NCBI RefSeq assembly: GCF_023898315.1
Contig: NC_064622.1
Span: 355,861,234 to 355,925,233 of the forward strand
DNA from: Schistocerca nitens
Taxonomy: Eukaryota; Arthropoda; Insecta; Orthoptera; Acrididae
Length of the DNA: 64,000 bases
Direction: 5' to 3'
Part shown: positions 1 to 11,478 of the stretch, in pieces
Numbering within the stretch: the stretch's first letter is position 1
How the letters are laid out: each line of letters opens with the position of its first letter
Position numbers and translations under genes: made by a program
Notes under the pieces: generated by a model
Database searches by the model: none
The model's input: the letters and a program-made list of their open reading frames with translations, nothing else
Told to the model about the DNA's origin: nothing

Positions 1-559
1 GTTAGCCAGTAAACAGATTTTAATACTACTTAGAAACTGTATTTTTATTGCAGATATACATTTTTAAAGGGAACAATACCTACTGACATTAACAAATTGA
101 AAGTAGGGTAAATTAGAATATCAAGAGTGTTGCTGCATCATGCTAGTGTGAGTTGTTTACGAGATATCATATTTTGAAAAATCCACACAATGACACTTGT
201 ACAATACCTAGGTAACACACACTACAGAACAAATACAGTAGAGCGTCCATTATCCGAAGTAATTGGGGGACATGGGTGTTCGGAAAACTGGTTTGTTCGG
301 ATAATCGAACTGTACATGTTTATTTGCCAAAATAAAGTACTGTACAGTAAATTTATTCATAAAAGCAGGCATCTCTTTTAGTATTACAAAGTAACATACA
401 GAGGCAACTTCAGTAGGAATATATAGTATGTGGCACAGTTTATTAAACAAAAATATATACATATTACATACGCATTTTGCATGAACAATACACATAGTAT
501 ACAAAATTAACGGTTAAAAATATCCTTTATTTTGGTCGGTCTAAGCAAGCCTACACGCT

Positions 560-2151
560 TGTAACGCCAGAAATGCGTATCCTCCTATTTCCATCTATTG
601 CACTGCAAATTTTTTTCCTTAGTTTGCTACTTGAAGATATAACATTTCTGTGTCTTTGTATATTGTAATTGTTTTACTATTTGTATATATATGCATTTAT
701 GTCGATGTATAATTGGTTTGTTTTGTGAATATTATTTGTATTTATACGCTGGGTCTGGCCTAGGGAAAACTATACTATCGAACGAATACATCGATAGGTC
801 GTGTGGAGAACGAAAGTGTTTAGGATCTTTGGTAGTGTTAACTCTGCCGCGTGGAGCGCGGGCTGAGCAGAGGGGGAGTCTGGCTGGAGTGTTGAGCAGG
901 TGTGTTGTGTGACGCTCCCGCGAGTTGCCGCGCTTTCGGGGTTTGGCAGCATGTAATTGCGCTCGACTGGCTATAATAGTTTCTAGCACGGTGTCGCGGA
1001 TGGGAAGCATTAGCTGGCACACATCGCCTGGTGACCGTGTCGAGAAGAAGGCGCGCCAGCATCCAGCTTCTGCAACAGCGACGGCCGACAATGAGTGACT
1101 GTCGCCACCTCCTCGATCGACGACTTCAAACCTTCAATCAACCAACAAGGAAGACTAAAAGCACGTAAAGTTTCAGAACTGTATGGCAGACCTCAGCTTT
1201 TAAAATTGTTGCATCACAAAATTACAGCAACTTAGCATGAACCTTTGTTGCTCATTGTCCCAATTGCATTGCCAAGCAGGGTCCCTTCCTTTTCCGAAAT
1301 GAACCCGAGTGTCGTTGAAATTCAAACGCCAGCATTAAAATAATATAATTCGATTTCACTGCTTTAATTTCAAAGTTCAGTTAAAGTATTCATAGCTGGC
1401 TACAATATTTAGATTACACGAGCACAAATTAAGAGTGCGAGTTTTGTTAGCATATTTTAGCTTTCCTGTGACTGCAGCTTAGCTTGGTACATACTAAATT
1501 TTACTATTGTTGATTGTTCAGAATCATTTAATTCAAGTTCGAAGTTAAATCTCTTACTTCTAAATTGCGTAGATTCAAGTAGCTTTTGAAATGATTGTTG
1601 AGGTAGCCCAAGACTAACTGTATTTTACTGAATTTCGATATGCTTCAGAAACAAAGTTCACTATTAATCTCAGTCACTAAATTAACTTTCAATTTTCTGG
1701 TTTTATTAATTCTTTTGCTAAATTAAGTCAGAGTGTAGCGAAATTTATTACTTCTGACAAACTTTCAGTTTTCACACTACACGTGTCAACCTTCAGTTGC
1801 CACACTTCTAGTGCTAATTATATGTGTAATAACCTTTCTTTTTCAGTTACTATAGTAATTGTCCATAGGACTGGCGACCGTAATTTCCCCCAAATCTCAA
1901 ATATCTAATTACGGCTAGTTAATTGTTAACGTAACGGCCGCAGATTTACTTTCTTTATTTACTTTATCCCTTTTCAAAATTAATTTCCACCAGTTTCATT
2001 TGCATTTTTCCTTTCATTTAGATGTAACCCTTTCCTCCCTCTTTACCGACAGATTAACTTCGGTGACGATTGCTTTTCCCCCATTTCCATTAGGTACACG
2101 TGGTTTAATTTTTAACTGTCATTAAGGTCGATAAGTGAGGGGGAGGTTACA
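560..2151 (-). mobile_element. Solo LTR inside the Tigger element
   Basis: The 1592 bp block starts tgtaac and ends gttaca, as retroviral-type LTRs do, and is flanked by the 4 bp duplication cgct (556-559 and 2152-2155). The flanks are both Tigger transposase C-terminal coding, so the boundaries are firm. No gag or pol was seen, which fits a solo LTR left by recombination. A GC-rich segment (about 830-1100) contains overlapping open frames that look like chance. Minus orientation is preferred from my memory of similar locust LTRs and is uncertain. A fossil, younger than its Tigger host. Confidence 0.75.
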
Positions 2152-2155
2152 CGCT

Positions 2156-2981
2156 TACGAGCAGCTAAGTCACGTACTTTTTTCATTACAGATATCTGAA
2201 ACTGGTCACTTTCATCTTGGGCTTCAAACCATCGCAAGGCAGTATCTAAACAAGTGAACGCCTCAGAAGCTGTTGATATACTTTCATCTTCACTTTCTGG
2301 AGCACTGATTGATGAGATGCTGGCGGCGTCATTTTTATCAGTGACGACGTTTACAATCTCGCTGTCCTACATGATTTGGTGTCCTGGATCTGCATCATCG
2401 ATATTCATCCATTCATGAACGTCTTCTTCATCACATTCGTGGCAATCTATTTCATTTAGCATACCGAGAATTTCAGACATATCATTCTGTTCGTCATTTT
2501 CAATCACACCTTGTGAATTTTCTTCTGTGTCCAAAATTTTATTCCAGGCTTTCTTCAAATTCTTTTCCTTTACACTATTCCATGCTGCGCTGATCATGTA
2601 GGACGCGTCTTTCAAGTCAATATTCTTACGATTTCTTAAGAGACTTTCTTCTCCATCCTCTTCTATTTCTAACAATAACTTACGCAACAATTCTTTCCTG
2701 TAATATCGTTTGAAAGTCTCAATAACGCCTTGATCCATGGGCTGTAATAAGGAGGTTACGTTAGGTGGAAGAAATATTACCTTTATGAACTCGTCTTTTT
2801 CGTCTAAAATATCACATGATGGATGATTTGGTGCATTGTCAAGGAGAAGTAGTGTTTTCTCCCTCTTCCCATTCTTTAGCTGATGAGCTTTTACAGAGGG
2901 TACGAAAACGTCCAGAAACCACTTCATAAAAATCGTACTATCCATCCAGGCTCTCTTTTGTGTGGGGTACACAACAGGCAA
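2156..2981 (-). pseudogene. Tigger/jerky-type DDE transposase, C-terminal half
   Basis: An open stretch of 204 codons (2981-2367) reads as the DDE_1 domain of pogo/Tigger/jerky transposases. The second catalytic aspartate is in LLLLDNAPNHP and the third in LLQPMDQGVIETFKRYY, 34 residues apart by my count. An acidic tail follows. A TAG at 2367-2369 stops the frame, but recognisable coding continues past it (acidic SAPESEDES, then an AARKR end). The solo LTR interrupts the last codons, which resume at about 559 and finish near 507 with RPTKIKDIFNR and a stop. The N-terminal DNA-binding domain and the first catalytic aspartate are missing. As written it cannot make a transposase. Confidence 0.88.
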
Positions 2982-4675
2982 GGCCCAGTGCGGCGACTAC
3001 TGTGGGAAACTTGGTTAGGGAGTGAGGGCGATGATGGACGGTAGGGTGGGAGAGTAACAGGTGCGAGCGAGTACACAGTTTGGTTAAGCGGTCGTTCGGT
3101 TGACCGACGTTCGGATAATCGACGCTCTACTGTATAGTGCACACACTAGTTAGGTGGATTCTGACCAGTAACGAGACACTTGATCATTACTGGTTAACTT
3201 CAATACACACTTCTAGTCTAGTATGGACCGACTGCTGCACATTTGTTGGCATTCCAACAGAGATATCATAGCAGGCTGCAGTAATATGTCTTTGCATATC
3301 ACCAGGTGTTGTTAATATTTCCTTTTAGACAGCGTCTTTCAGCTTCTCCTCAGAAAAAATCTATAGGTGTCAAATCTGGAGAATGGACCAGCCAAGGTGC
3401 AGGTCCCAACGATTTGGAAACAATTCGAAAAGACATGCTGTAGTACTTCGTGAACTATGACGTGAACAGCCATCACGTTAGTGCCACAAACTCCTCCTAG
3501 TCTGCAGAGGAACGCTCCTAAAATCCGTGATAGATGGTCTGTTAGGAGGCTGCGATACTTGTGTGTGTTCAGTGGTCCATTTATGAGAAACGAGCCTATA
3601 GGCTGATAGCTCACTATTCCTCATTCCATGGACGCTGACGTTCCACCTGACGAAGCCAACAGGGATTGTCAATAGACAAATAATGTAAGTTTTGGCGTTT
3701 TATTTGGCCATCATTGGTAAATGTGGCTTCATTACTTAATAAGAACACTTGATACATCTGGAGTATCCAGTCTTAATATCCAGATACAGAAGTTAACACG
3801 ATTCTCATAATCGTTTCCATGTAGCTCTTGATAGAGAGAGATATAATAAGAATGGAATCTATGTCGACCGAGAATGCTAGGACAGCTCTCTGAATCATGA
3901 CAGTTCCTTCTGCGATTGTGTGAGGGGTAATGTGCAGATCAACTTCTGTCGCCATTAGTTTCCTTCTGTTACATTGTCTAAGTGTTACTCTTTCACGTAA
4001 CTTGTTGAAGAGTTGATCAAAAATGCTGAGATGATTGATATCTATTGGCACATCTCAGCACATACACTGTCCTAGAATGAACAACACTCTCTCTATGTGT
4101 TACACTTTCACATAACTGGTTGAAGATTTGATAAATAATTGCCGAGATGATTGACATTTATTACCATATACCACCATATACACTGTACAAGAATGAATTG
4201 CATTCATCCTGCATATTCTATACGACATGAGTATGTTGGCTTCCTCTACATTCATAAATTCCATCGTCCTCTCATGATCTACTCCTTGGACAGTCACACA
4301 CTAACTGACTAGCAAGTAGCAGTGCACTCAAGAAACACACAAACATACTGTAAGCACATGAAGCAACATTGATCTAGCGACTATGCAGGATGAATGGCAC
4401 AAACAAGTGTCAGTGCGCAAACTTTTCAAAATAGATATCTCACAAACGAATTGCAATAGAATTTTGCAACAACGACCCCTGACATACTAATTTAATTTAC
4501 TTTAAGTTTGTTAATGTCAATAGGCAGTGTTCCATTTAAGAAAATGTATATTTGCACTAAAAATACCCTTTCTAAGTGTTATTGCAACTACCATTTCATT
4601 CTGTGTAAATTGGACATCAATAGTACTTTCCGTTTCTGCAATACTGCTGTACAAGTTTTAGGTGATTCACGCTGT

Positions 4676-6132
4676 ATATGTACATTGCCTTGTAATTTAA
4701 ATGTTTTAAATGTTCAATGAAATCTTAAGAATTACTTCATGAATGAGAGAATAAATTCACTCCATGCAATTAAAATGTGAATGAATGTGTCACCAACGTT
4801 GAATGTCTAGAAAATGAATATGCATTACTTATATTGTGTTTGTATGTATCTGCCTATGATTCTTTGATGGTTACTCCTAAAGACTGGATGATCAGTATGT
4901 AAAGAAATGTGTTCCCCTTAAGACCATCTTTAGTATAATGAACAACTATATAGCAAATAGATGAGATAATATTTACTTTTGTGAATGTCATATGTTGTAA
5001 ATATCAGTATAGAATTTAGTAAGAAAAGAAAAGTGATGCTTTTGGGAGCTGAAACAGCTGCTAGACTTTTAAATAAACTGATGAGTCCTATCATTAAGCA
5101 ATAATTATCTGTTCAGGAAGGACCTTACTAAGTGTAAAGGGTAGAAGCCATTTGTGTTGCATATAGTGATTTGAATGCCACATGGGGACTGAATGCAAAG
5201 CCATATTAAAATTCATGTAGAACTAAAATCATACTGCAAGGAGCCAAATTTCTGTACATATGTAGTACTATAAGTTGCACACCAGGAGAAATGGATTATT
5301 TGCTATTAGATAACTGTACTATGATTTTCATGATCTTCAATTACATTTAAGAGAATGATTCATCCTTCTTATTATAAGTATTTATGGATCAATCATTAAT
5401 TTCTTTATGTATCCTGTCATTGTACAAAAATCCGAAGTGAGCCATGAGTTATTTGATAAAAGTTTTAGAATGCAGTAGATGAGGAAGTTTGTTTCATGCA
5501 TTAAAATATGTGCCTCATGTGTATGCATGGTAAATTGCTTTTTATCTCACATTTCAAAACATTTAGATGCCTATCATATCCCTATGTATGGGTCAAGGAA
5601 ACATGGTGTCCTAACCTTTTCTGTATTCACATTTCTATGATTAAAACCATTGGGCCAGAATATTAGTGTGTGACTGATAGTGTCCAAAACTGAGAATAGA
5701 ATTACCAAGTAGCATTTTGAGGAAGGAAACCTACATTAAACTTATCAAAATACTTTGTAAAGAAAGCTTATATAATATAAACAATCTTTTTAAAAGTAAT
5801 TACACAATCTGGAGAGTAGGGTAAAAGGTATGATAGTTCTTACAAGGGGAATCTCAGATTACTAGACATAGAGTGTGTTTCAGTGTAACCCTAATGGTGA
5901 GTTAAATGGACTAGCTAGGATAATTGTATGAAGGAAACTGTCTCACTAGAGTGAAACAATATGTGAGTGAAACAGACAGATGTACACTGTGGCAATGTAA
6001 TCTATGCCCAGCTGCAAACCGGATGGAGGCATCTAAAAAATCCAAAAAAAAACTCTGAATATCCTGTGAATCTGCAAGAAGTTGGCAACATGAGCACTTT
6101 TAGAAACACCTGTGTGAAGGAACTGTGTAGTG
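4676..6132. other. Left-arm sequence without recognisable genes
   Basis: AT-rich DNA shared with 22677-23800 and 28856-29140 of the right arm. No frame shows recognisable protein similarity. The small plus-strand open frame at 5967-6167 recurs in the right arm (22643-22840), but only because the arms are copies, and it runs into the hAT MITE, so I do not treat it as a gene. Position 5020 is the intact target site of the LINE that entered the right arm. Confidence 0.7.
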
Positions 6133-6839
6133 CAGTGCTTCCCAACCTGGGCATTATTTCCTTCTGAGAGGTGAAATTAGATTTTCTAAGGGGTAAAAAA
6201 TCAAAAGGATTTATTGTGTTTCAGTCATGAAACTAAATTATTTTTAAAACATCGTTACTATTGTCATAATTTTGTAATACTTTAGTACTGATTAAATTAT
6301 TATCAATAATTACTTTTTCCTCAATAACTAGTATTTAAGCATGACACTATGCGCTGGAGTTCACGTAGACCACCGATCACACACATACTTTGAACTGTAT
6401 ATCTATGAAAGTAACAATGAAACATACGTAACAAACGCTAAATATCTCGTGAAAACGTCGTCTGCAAGTTGTAGATAGTTCCTGAAGTAGACCAGATATT
6501 GCTTCATTACTTTGAAACAGATACATGAACTAACTGGCAGCACAACACTACAGCACTGTACACAGAATTGTTATCATTACTGTTGTTATTTTAGTGGTCA
6601 GACACAAAACGTTAATAGCCCAAAGACTTGCAATGTCTACCACTTCAGCAGTAAGGGGTACAGCAGTAATGTGAGTTACAAACAGTAACTATAGTGAACA
6701 CATTTTAACTAGGTGTATTTTAAATTGTGATGTATAGTGTGGGCAGAGCAAATGCTGCCAGGGAGAGGAGTAGTGTAGAAAAAGCACGTTTTGTGTCTAC
6801 CCACATTGTGGATAGTTAGGTTTTGTGACTAAGTTGGGC

Positions 6840-6881
<42 letters not shown>

Positions 6882-7012
6882 TCATTCATATTTTATTATT
6901 TTAAAAACAAAGATTTTTGGGTATTTTCACTCAAAAGTTTAGTTTGGTGTTGAAGTTGATGGTATCTGATTGCACTCGGGGGTACTAGGTTAAGAGAGGT
7001 TAGGAACCACTG
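6133..7012. mobile_element. hAT-type MITE, left-arm copy
   Basis: The 880 bp block starts CAGTGCTTCCCAACCT and ends AGGTTAGGAACCACTG, inverted repeats typical of hAT elements. It is flanked by an 8 bp duplication with one mismatch (gtgtagtg at 6125-6132, atgtagtg at 7013-7020). No transposase is present. A (CA)n microsatellite lies at about 6841-6876. The same element at the mirror position in the right arm shows that it entered before the inverted duplication. Confidence 0.85.
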
Positions 7013-7020
7013 ATGTAGTG

Positions 7021-8745
7021 GTTGACATGAAGAGTTGCCTGTCAATATGGAAGCTGACAATATTACGCTCTTTTATGGACCCAACTGTCGATGCATATAG
7101 TTGTGTGAACAAAATTTTAAATTTCTTTCTGTGCATGGCATATGGCTAAGTGTCATGAGTAGACATTCCAGTAGTGTATACCGAAATTATTAGTAAAAAT
7201 AAGGGACCTGTGAACTATAAACTCTGGCAAGAGTAACTCGAATCAGTTCACTTTTAAATATAAGTATTTTGTAAAACCAGTGGATAAACTACCAACTTAA
7301 AAACAGTGAAAAATAGAAGTCTCCAAGGTTATAGATCAGGAACAGGTTACTTAACGAAGAGTTATATTAACAAAATAGGCAATCAGGCTCATGTCACTGT
7401 CAATGTCATGTGTCTTAATCACCTATGTAACACTGATGCTGCCTTTTCAGATGTTCCTTGATCACTGCCACCTGCTGATGGGAAGAGTTGGCAACACTAT
7501 CAAAATTCCAAGCAAGCACACATGCAATCGCCAACTGTCTATGCTACTTGCTGCAGATTGATTGATCTCATTGCGCAGCATAGTTGAAGGCAACAGCCTG
7601 TGTAAGGCAGCACACCATCTCCCCACAGCCACCATCTACAACACTAAGACATCGAGACAACATAGTACTCTGTCAAGTCAAAATTTTACAAATCATTCAC
7701 CATCATCCACGTCATGAAGACGTAGAGCCCACATAGAATTTGATAGAGTCAATGTTATTAGAATCCATTCACAGTTGACCACAACATAAAGACATTGAAT
7801 TTACATAATACTGTGCTGAGTCAAAATTATTAATTCATCCTCAATCAACTAAAAGACTTCTTTGAATCTACCCCACAGTCAAAAAAGAAAAAAAACTTAC
7901 ATCTGAAAATCAGATTGTACCATTGATAAAAAACTCCATCAGTGATAATCGGCCTTGGTTGTTCTCTGCTCATGTTACATACATTTCAGTTAACTTAATT
8001 CATCTAAATCATCTCTATGAAAACTTTCACTGCTTCAGAGAGAGCAAAGGGAGGCAACATTTCAAACATTACACTTTATGATGCTCAGATGATGCATGTA
8101 ATTTGGCCCATATTTCTTTAGCATTGTTGCACAACAAAAGATGTTTGGTAACTGTCTTGCGTAATGCATTTGCTATCAGACTTGCCTTTTTTCATGAAAT
8201 CCATTTGCCTGCCTACACATGTTGCCTTCTATTCAGTTTTCAGTGGCAACGCTGTATGTTCATATTGACTGTCAATAATGTTTTCGAACTCATATGAATG
8301 AATCACCATAGAGATCTGCTATTTCGTTATCAGGTTTATCAATATTCACTTACAATCGCCATTGCCACTCACGTTCTTATGAAAGATTCCCACTGATATA
8401 TAATTCGTTAAAAAATTATTTTTCAATCATTCACTACATAATTCATCTTCTTTAAAATCATGTTTGTACATTCTGTTGTAGCTTGTGTCGATAACTTGCT
8501 ATAAAAGACTTAAGTCTGACCGACACAGTCTCATTTAAGAATTGTTTGTTCACTGGACACAGGATATGAGCTGTTCAGTAAAAAACGAATTACTCTTAGT
8601 TTTTTATAAAAATTAACGATATTTCGAAATACCATGTATTAGCAGTTTACAGTGAAAACTCATTTTTTTCTTTTCATTACAACTCTCATAAATAACGGTT
8701 TCACATTGAGACTCAGGATGGGTACATTGGAGGATGACATGTGCC
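7021..8745. other. Left-arm inner part, no recognisable genes
   Basis: Shared with 17590-19055 and 21368-21788 of the right arm. I see no coding sequence. At about 7440 it holds the undisturbed target of the LTR element found in the right arm, and at about 8690 the undisturbed target of the right-arm SINE. The stretch 8510-8625 also matches 56690-56790, so at least this part belongs to a dispersed repeat. A TA-rich run at 8746-8767 precedes the Tc1 element. Confidence 0.7.
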
Positions 8746-8769
8746 TTTATATATATATATATATATACA

Positions 8770-10191
8770 CACTCCTGGAAATGGAAAAAAGAACACATTG
8801 ACACCGGTGTGTCAGACCCACCATACTTGCTCCGGACACTGCGAGAGGGCTGTACAAGCAATGATCACACGCACGGCACAGCGGACACACCAGGAACCGC
8901 GGTGTTGGCCGTCGAATGGCGCTAGCTGCGCAGCATTTGTGCACTGCCGCCGTCAGTGTCAGCCAGTTTGCCGTGGCATACGGAGCTCCATCGCAGTCTT
9001 TAACACTGGTAGCATGCCCCGACAGCGTGGACGTGAACCGTATGTGCAGTTGACGGACTTTGAGCGAGGGCGTATAGTGGGCATGCGGGAGGCCGGGAGG
9101 ACGTACCGCCGATTTGCTCAACACGTGGGGCGTGAGGTCTCCACAGTACATCGATGTTGTCGCCAGTGGTCGGCGGAAGGTGCACATGCCCGTCGACCTG
9201 GGACCGGACCGCAGCGACGCACGGATGCACGCCAAGACCGTAGGATCCTACGCAGTGCCGTAGGGGACCGCACCGCCACTTCCCAGCAAATTAGGGACAC
9301 TGTTGCTCCTGGGGTATCGGCGAGTACCATTCGCAACCGTCTCCATGAAGCTGGGCTACGGTCCCGCACACCGTTAGGCCGTCTTCCGCTCACGCCCCAA
9401 CATCGTGCAGCCCGCCTCCAGTGGTGTCGCGACAGGCGTGAATGGAGGGACGAATGGAGACGTGTCGTCTTCAGCGATGAGAGTCGCTTCTGCCTTGGTG
9501 CCAATGATGGTCGTATGCGTGTTTGGCGCCGTGCAGGTGAGCACCACAATCAGGACTGCATACGACCGAGGCACACAGGGCCAACACCCGGCATCATGAT
9601 GTGGGGAGCGATCTCCTACACTGGCCGTACACCACTGGTGATCGTCGAGGGGACACTGAATAGTGCACGGTACATCCAAACCGTCATCAAACTCATCGTT
9701 CTACCATTCCTAGACCGGCAAGGGAACTTGCTGTTCCAACAGGACAATGCACGTCCGCATGTATCCCGTGCCACCCAACGTGCTCTAGAAGGTGTAAGTC
9801 AACCACCCTGGCCAGCAAGATCTCCGGATCTGTCCCCCATTGAGCATGTTTGGGACTGGATGAAGCGTCGTCTCACGCGGTCTGCACGTCCAGCACGAAC
9901 GCTGGTCCAACTGAGGCGCCAGGTGGAAATGGCATGGCAAGCCGTTCCACAGGACTACATCCAGCATCTCTACGATCGTCTCCATGGGAGAATAGCAGCC
10001 TGCATTGCTGAAAAAGGTGGATATACACTGTAGTAGTGCCGACATTGTGCATGCTCTGTTGCCTGTGTCTATGTGCCTGTGGTTCTGTCAGTGTGATCAT
10101 GTGATGTATCTGACCCCAGGAATGTGTCAATAAAGTTTCCCCTTCCTGGGACAATGAATTCACGGTGTTCTTATTTCAATTTCCAGGAGTG
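8770..10191 (+). mobile_element. Tc1-like transposon, copy 1 (intact-looking)
   Basis: The ends are inverted copies of cactcctggaaat, placed in a TA-rich target (TA at 10192-10193; at the left the flank reads tataca, so the start could be 8768). Total about 1422 bp. It carries one full transposase frame (9014-10033) and leaves short non-coding ends. A closely related copy lies in the opposite orientation at 56843-58263. High similarity between the copies and matching terminal repeats suggest recent activity of this family. Confidence 0.93.
9014..10033 (+). CDS. Tc1-family DDE transposase, full length
   Basis: 339 codons without a stop. I chose the ATG at 9014 (MPRQRGREPYVQLTDFERG) because the element's copies align from there, although the frame stays open upstream into the terminal repeat. 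Order: N-terminal paired-type helix-turn-helix (about residues 15-110), then the DDE catalytic domain with VVFSDESRF (first D), LLFQQDNARPH (second D) and SPDLSPIEHVWD (E). I count 32 residues between second D and E, where classical Tc1 has 34. GGYTL ends the protein. The enzyme would bind the terminal repeats and cut and paste into TA. No obvious disabling change is visible; whether it is expressed cannot be judged. Confidence 0.92.
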   Translation: MPRQRGREPYVQLTDFERGRIVGMREAGRTYRRFAQHVGREVSTVHRCCRQWSAEGAHARRPGTGPQRRTDARQDRRILRSAVGDRTATSQQIRDTVAPGVSASTIRNRLHEAGLRSRTPLGRLPLTPQHRAARLQWCRDRREWRDEWRRVVFSDESRFCLGANDGRMRVWRRAGEHHNQDCIRPRHTGPTPGIMMWGAISYTGRTPLVIVEGTLNSARYIQTVIKLIVLPFLDRQGNLLFQQDNARPHVSRATQRALEGVSQPPWPARSPDLSPIEHVWDWMKRRLTRSARPARTLVQLRRQVEMAWQAVPQDYIQHLYDRLHGRIAACIAEKGGYTL

Positions 10192-10884
10192 TATATATAT
10201 ACTTTGGCTGAAGAACCTTGGTGAAGCCATATTGGACTTCATTGCGCTACAAGCTCTAGATTATAATTTATTTCCTATGCACTAGCACATTAAGGATCTT
10301 ATGAAAAGTACAGTATATTGGTATTAAATGATAATGACTTATTGGTGTTTAAAGATTTCAGGAGACATATGACACAGGACAAAATTATAAATCATACCTC
10401 ACACTGTTGTGTAGTGGTTAACTCCCTCAGTAATGAGCGAAGGGGTGGAATTGTTAACATAATAATTTTGATTCATGTCCCTATATCAGCGAAAATTTTA
10501 TTATTCATATTCACGTTTCTGAGAGCTTATGGGACTTGTCATTGTCAATAAGATTAGAAATTAACCATTAAACATGGAAACATGAATGAATATTCATAAC
10601 ACATTAGTTATCTGGTAAAAACAAACAACCACTCAGAACAACAAAAACATAAAAGGACTGACATATGTGATAAAAAATTAACAGGTGAGTTAGTGTCAAT
10701 GTCAGCTGCCTATAAAATATTAAAAAAGTTTACAAGCTAGTTATTATAGGAGACTTCTTTTCCAAACAAGAATATCTTCAGATAAAGCACGTATACTGAC
10801 GAAATACATTCAGATTCTGGTTCAGGCATATTGCTGCTGGTGTTTTTCTCGTTGCTTTAGTTACTTTCAAGAGCAAAGCAAGAA
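10192..10884. other. Loop sequence, nothing recognised
   Basis: AT-rich sequence between the Tc1 copy and the foldback retroposon. Open frames are short and show no family resemblance. It has no counterpart on the other side of the loop. Confidence 0.6.
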
Positions 10885-10910
10885 GTTTACTTTTCTATAT
10901 ATATATATAT

Positions 10911-11181
10911 GAAGACAGTAACTTGTTCTCAAAAAGAACAGTTGCTGTTGATGACCATGCAGCTTTTCCCTGGAATAAATGATGACTAACTGACAACCTC
11001 AGCTGCCGACAGGTGGTGTTGTTATATCTCGATGTGGACAGCTGAAAATATGTGCCCCGACCGAGATATAACAACAACATCTGTCGGCAGCTGAGGTTGT
11101 CAGTTAGTCATCATTTATTCCAGGGAAAAGCTGCACGGTTATCAACAGTAACTGTTCTTTCGAGAACAAGTTACTGTCTTC
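10911..11181. repeat. 121 bp hairpin arms with 30 nt loop
   Basis: The left arm 10911-11031 is the reverse complement of 11062-11181 with few mismatches; 30 nt of loop include the 3' end of a tRNA-like B-box region. Both arms end in gttactgtcttc followed by TA repeats. RNA or single-stranded DNA from here would fold into a long stem. Confidence 0.88.
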
Positions 11182-11404
11182 ATATATATATAGTTAAAGG
11201 CTACCCAGCCATTGACCTTCGTCTGTGCGAATGCACACAGTTTTCCCAAACTCTTACGGGAATCGCCAAAGCGTGCGCGAGTAATGAGTGGGTGGGCAAA
11301 TGTCTATAAGGTACAATACATATGTAGAATTGCGGACAGTTGGGAATGTGAGTGTCACGGGAAGCGTGCAGGGGATAAGTCCCTGCAGTCGCGCTAGTCA
11401 TCTG

Positions 11405-11478
11405 TGTCTTCGGTGGCTCAGATGGATAGAGTGTCTGCCATGTAAGCAGGAGATCCCGGGTTCGAGTCCCGATCAGGG
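11405..11478 (+). other. tRNA-like segment (SINE part, not a tRNA gene)
   Basis: Contains an A-box-like ggtggctcagatgga and a B-box gggttcgagtcccg, with a possible anticodon stem tctgc/gcagg around the loop catgtaa. The loop lacks the invariant T before the anticodon, and the segment sits inside a retroposon bounded by target duplications, so it is a tRNA-derived part and not a working tRNA gene. Confidence 0.75.

Larger units (their letters stand above)
236..3132 (-). mobile_element. Tigger/pogo-like DNA transposon inserted in the left arm
   Basis: The ends are inverted repeats: cagtagagcgtccattatcc at the left and the matching gataatcgacgctctactg at the right. TA flanks both sides (234-235 and 3133-3134). 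The right arm near 30640 shows the uninterrupted target, which confirms the insertion. Removing the solo LTR at 560-2151 leaves about 1.3 kb, too short for a full Tigger, and only the C-terminal half of the transposase is present, so the copy is internally deleted. A short leader (2982-3132) joins the 5' terminal repeat directly to the catalytic half. Confidence 0.9.
1..4675 (-). mobile_element. Mariner-like element with long TIRs, left-arm copy, split by Tigger
   Basis: Bases 1-230 and the reverse complement of about 4400-4620 resemble each other (shared blocks around the phrase gacattaacaaa and the acttagaaa block), so they are the terminal inverted repeats of one element. Between them, on the minus strand, lie frames resembling the DUF4817 helix-turn-helix found in some insect Tc1/mariner-type proteins (4100-4297) and the catalytic half of such a transposase (3339-3672, with words such as NTHKY, QTRR and the N-terminal GPFLINGPL stretch). 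The frames are shifted and stopped, so the copy is dead. Its outer end lies off the window. The Tigger at 236-3132 interrupts it; the uninterrupted relative is 29141-30977. Confidence 0.75.
1..8745 (+). repeat. Left arm of a giant inverted repeat (open at window edge)
   Basis: Reading this arm forward and 17590-30977 in reverse complement gives matching sequence throughout. Anchors: 1-235 with 30640-30870; 3134-4675 with 29141-30640; 4676-5020 with 28856-29140; 5020-6132 with 22677-23800; 7021-7440 with 21368-21790; 7440-8640 with 17830-19055. By eye the match is roughly 85-90%, so the arms are not recent. The arm contains a mariner-like element, a hAT MITE and a later Tigger insertion. No host coding sequence was seen. 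The match cannot be followed left of base 1. The inner end lies near 8745, after which the two sides no longer resemble each other. Confidence 0.88.

Noticed and set aside
740-1100. Overlapping open frames on both strands in a GC-rich patch
   Set aside because: They lie inside the solo LTR, have no consistent protein character, and are open in several phases at once, as GC-rich DNA often is.
5967-6167. Small frame conserved at 22643-22840
   Set aside because: Conserved only because the two arms are copies; it runs into the hAT MITE and differs at its end in the two arms.
8741-9013. N-terminal extension of the Tc1 transposase frame
   Set aside because: Passes through the TA repeat and the terminal inverted repeat; family copies start at the MPRQRG methionine.
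11405-11478. Possible tRNA gene
   Set aside because: Embedded in a retroposon with target duplications and lacks the invariant T before the anticodon. The heads of the SINEs were rejected as tRNA genes for the same kind of reason.
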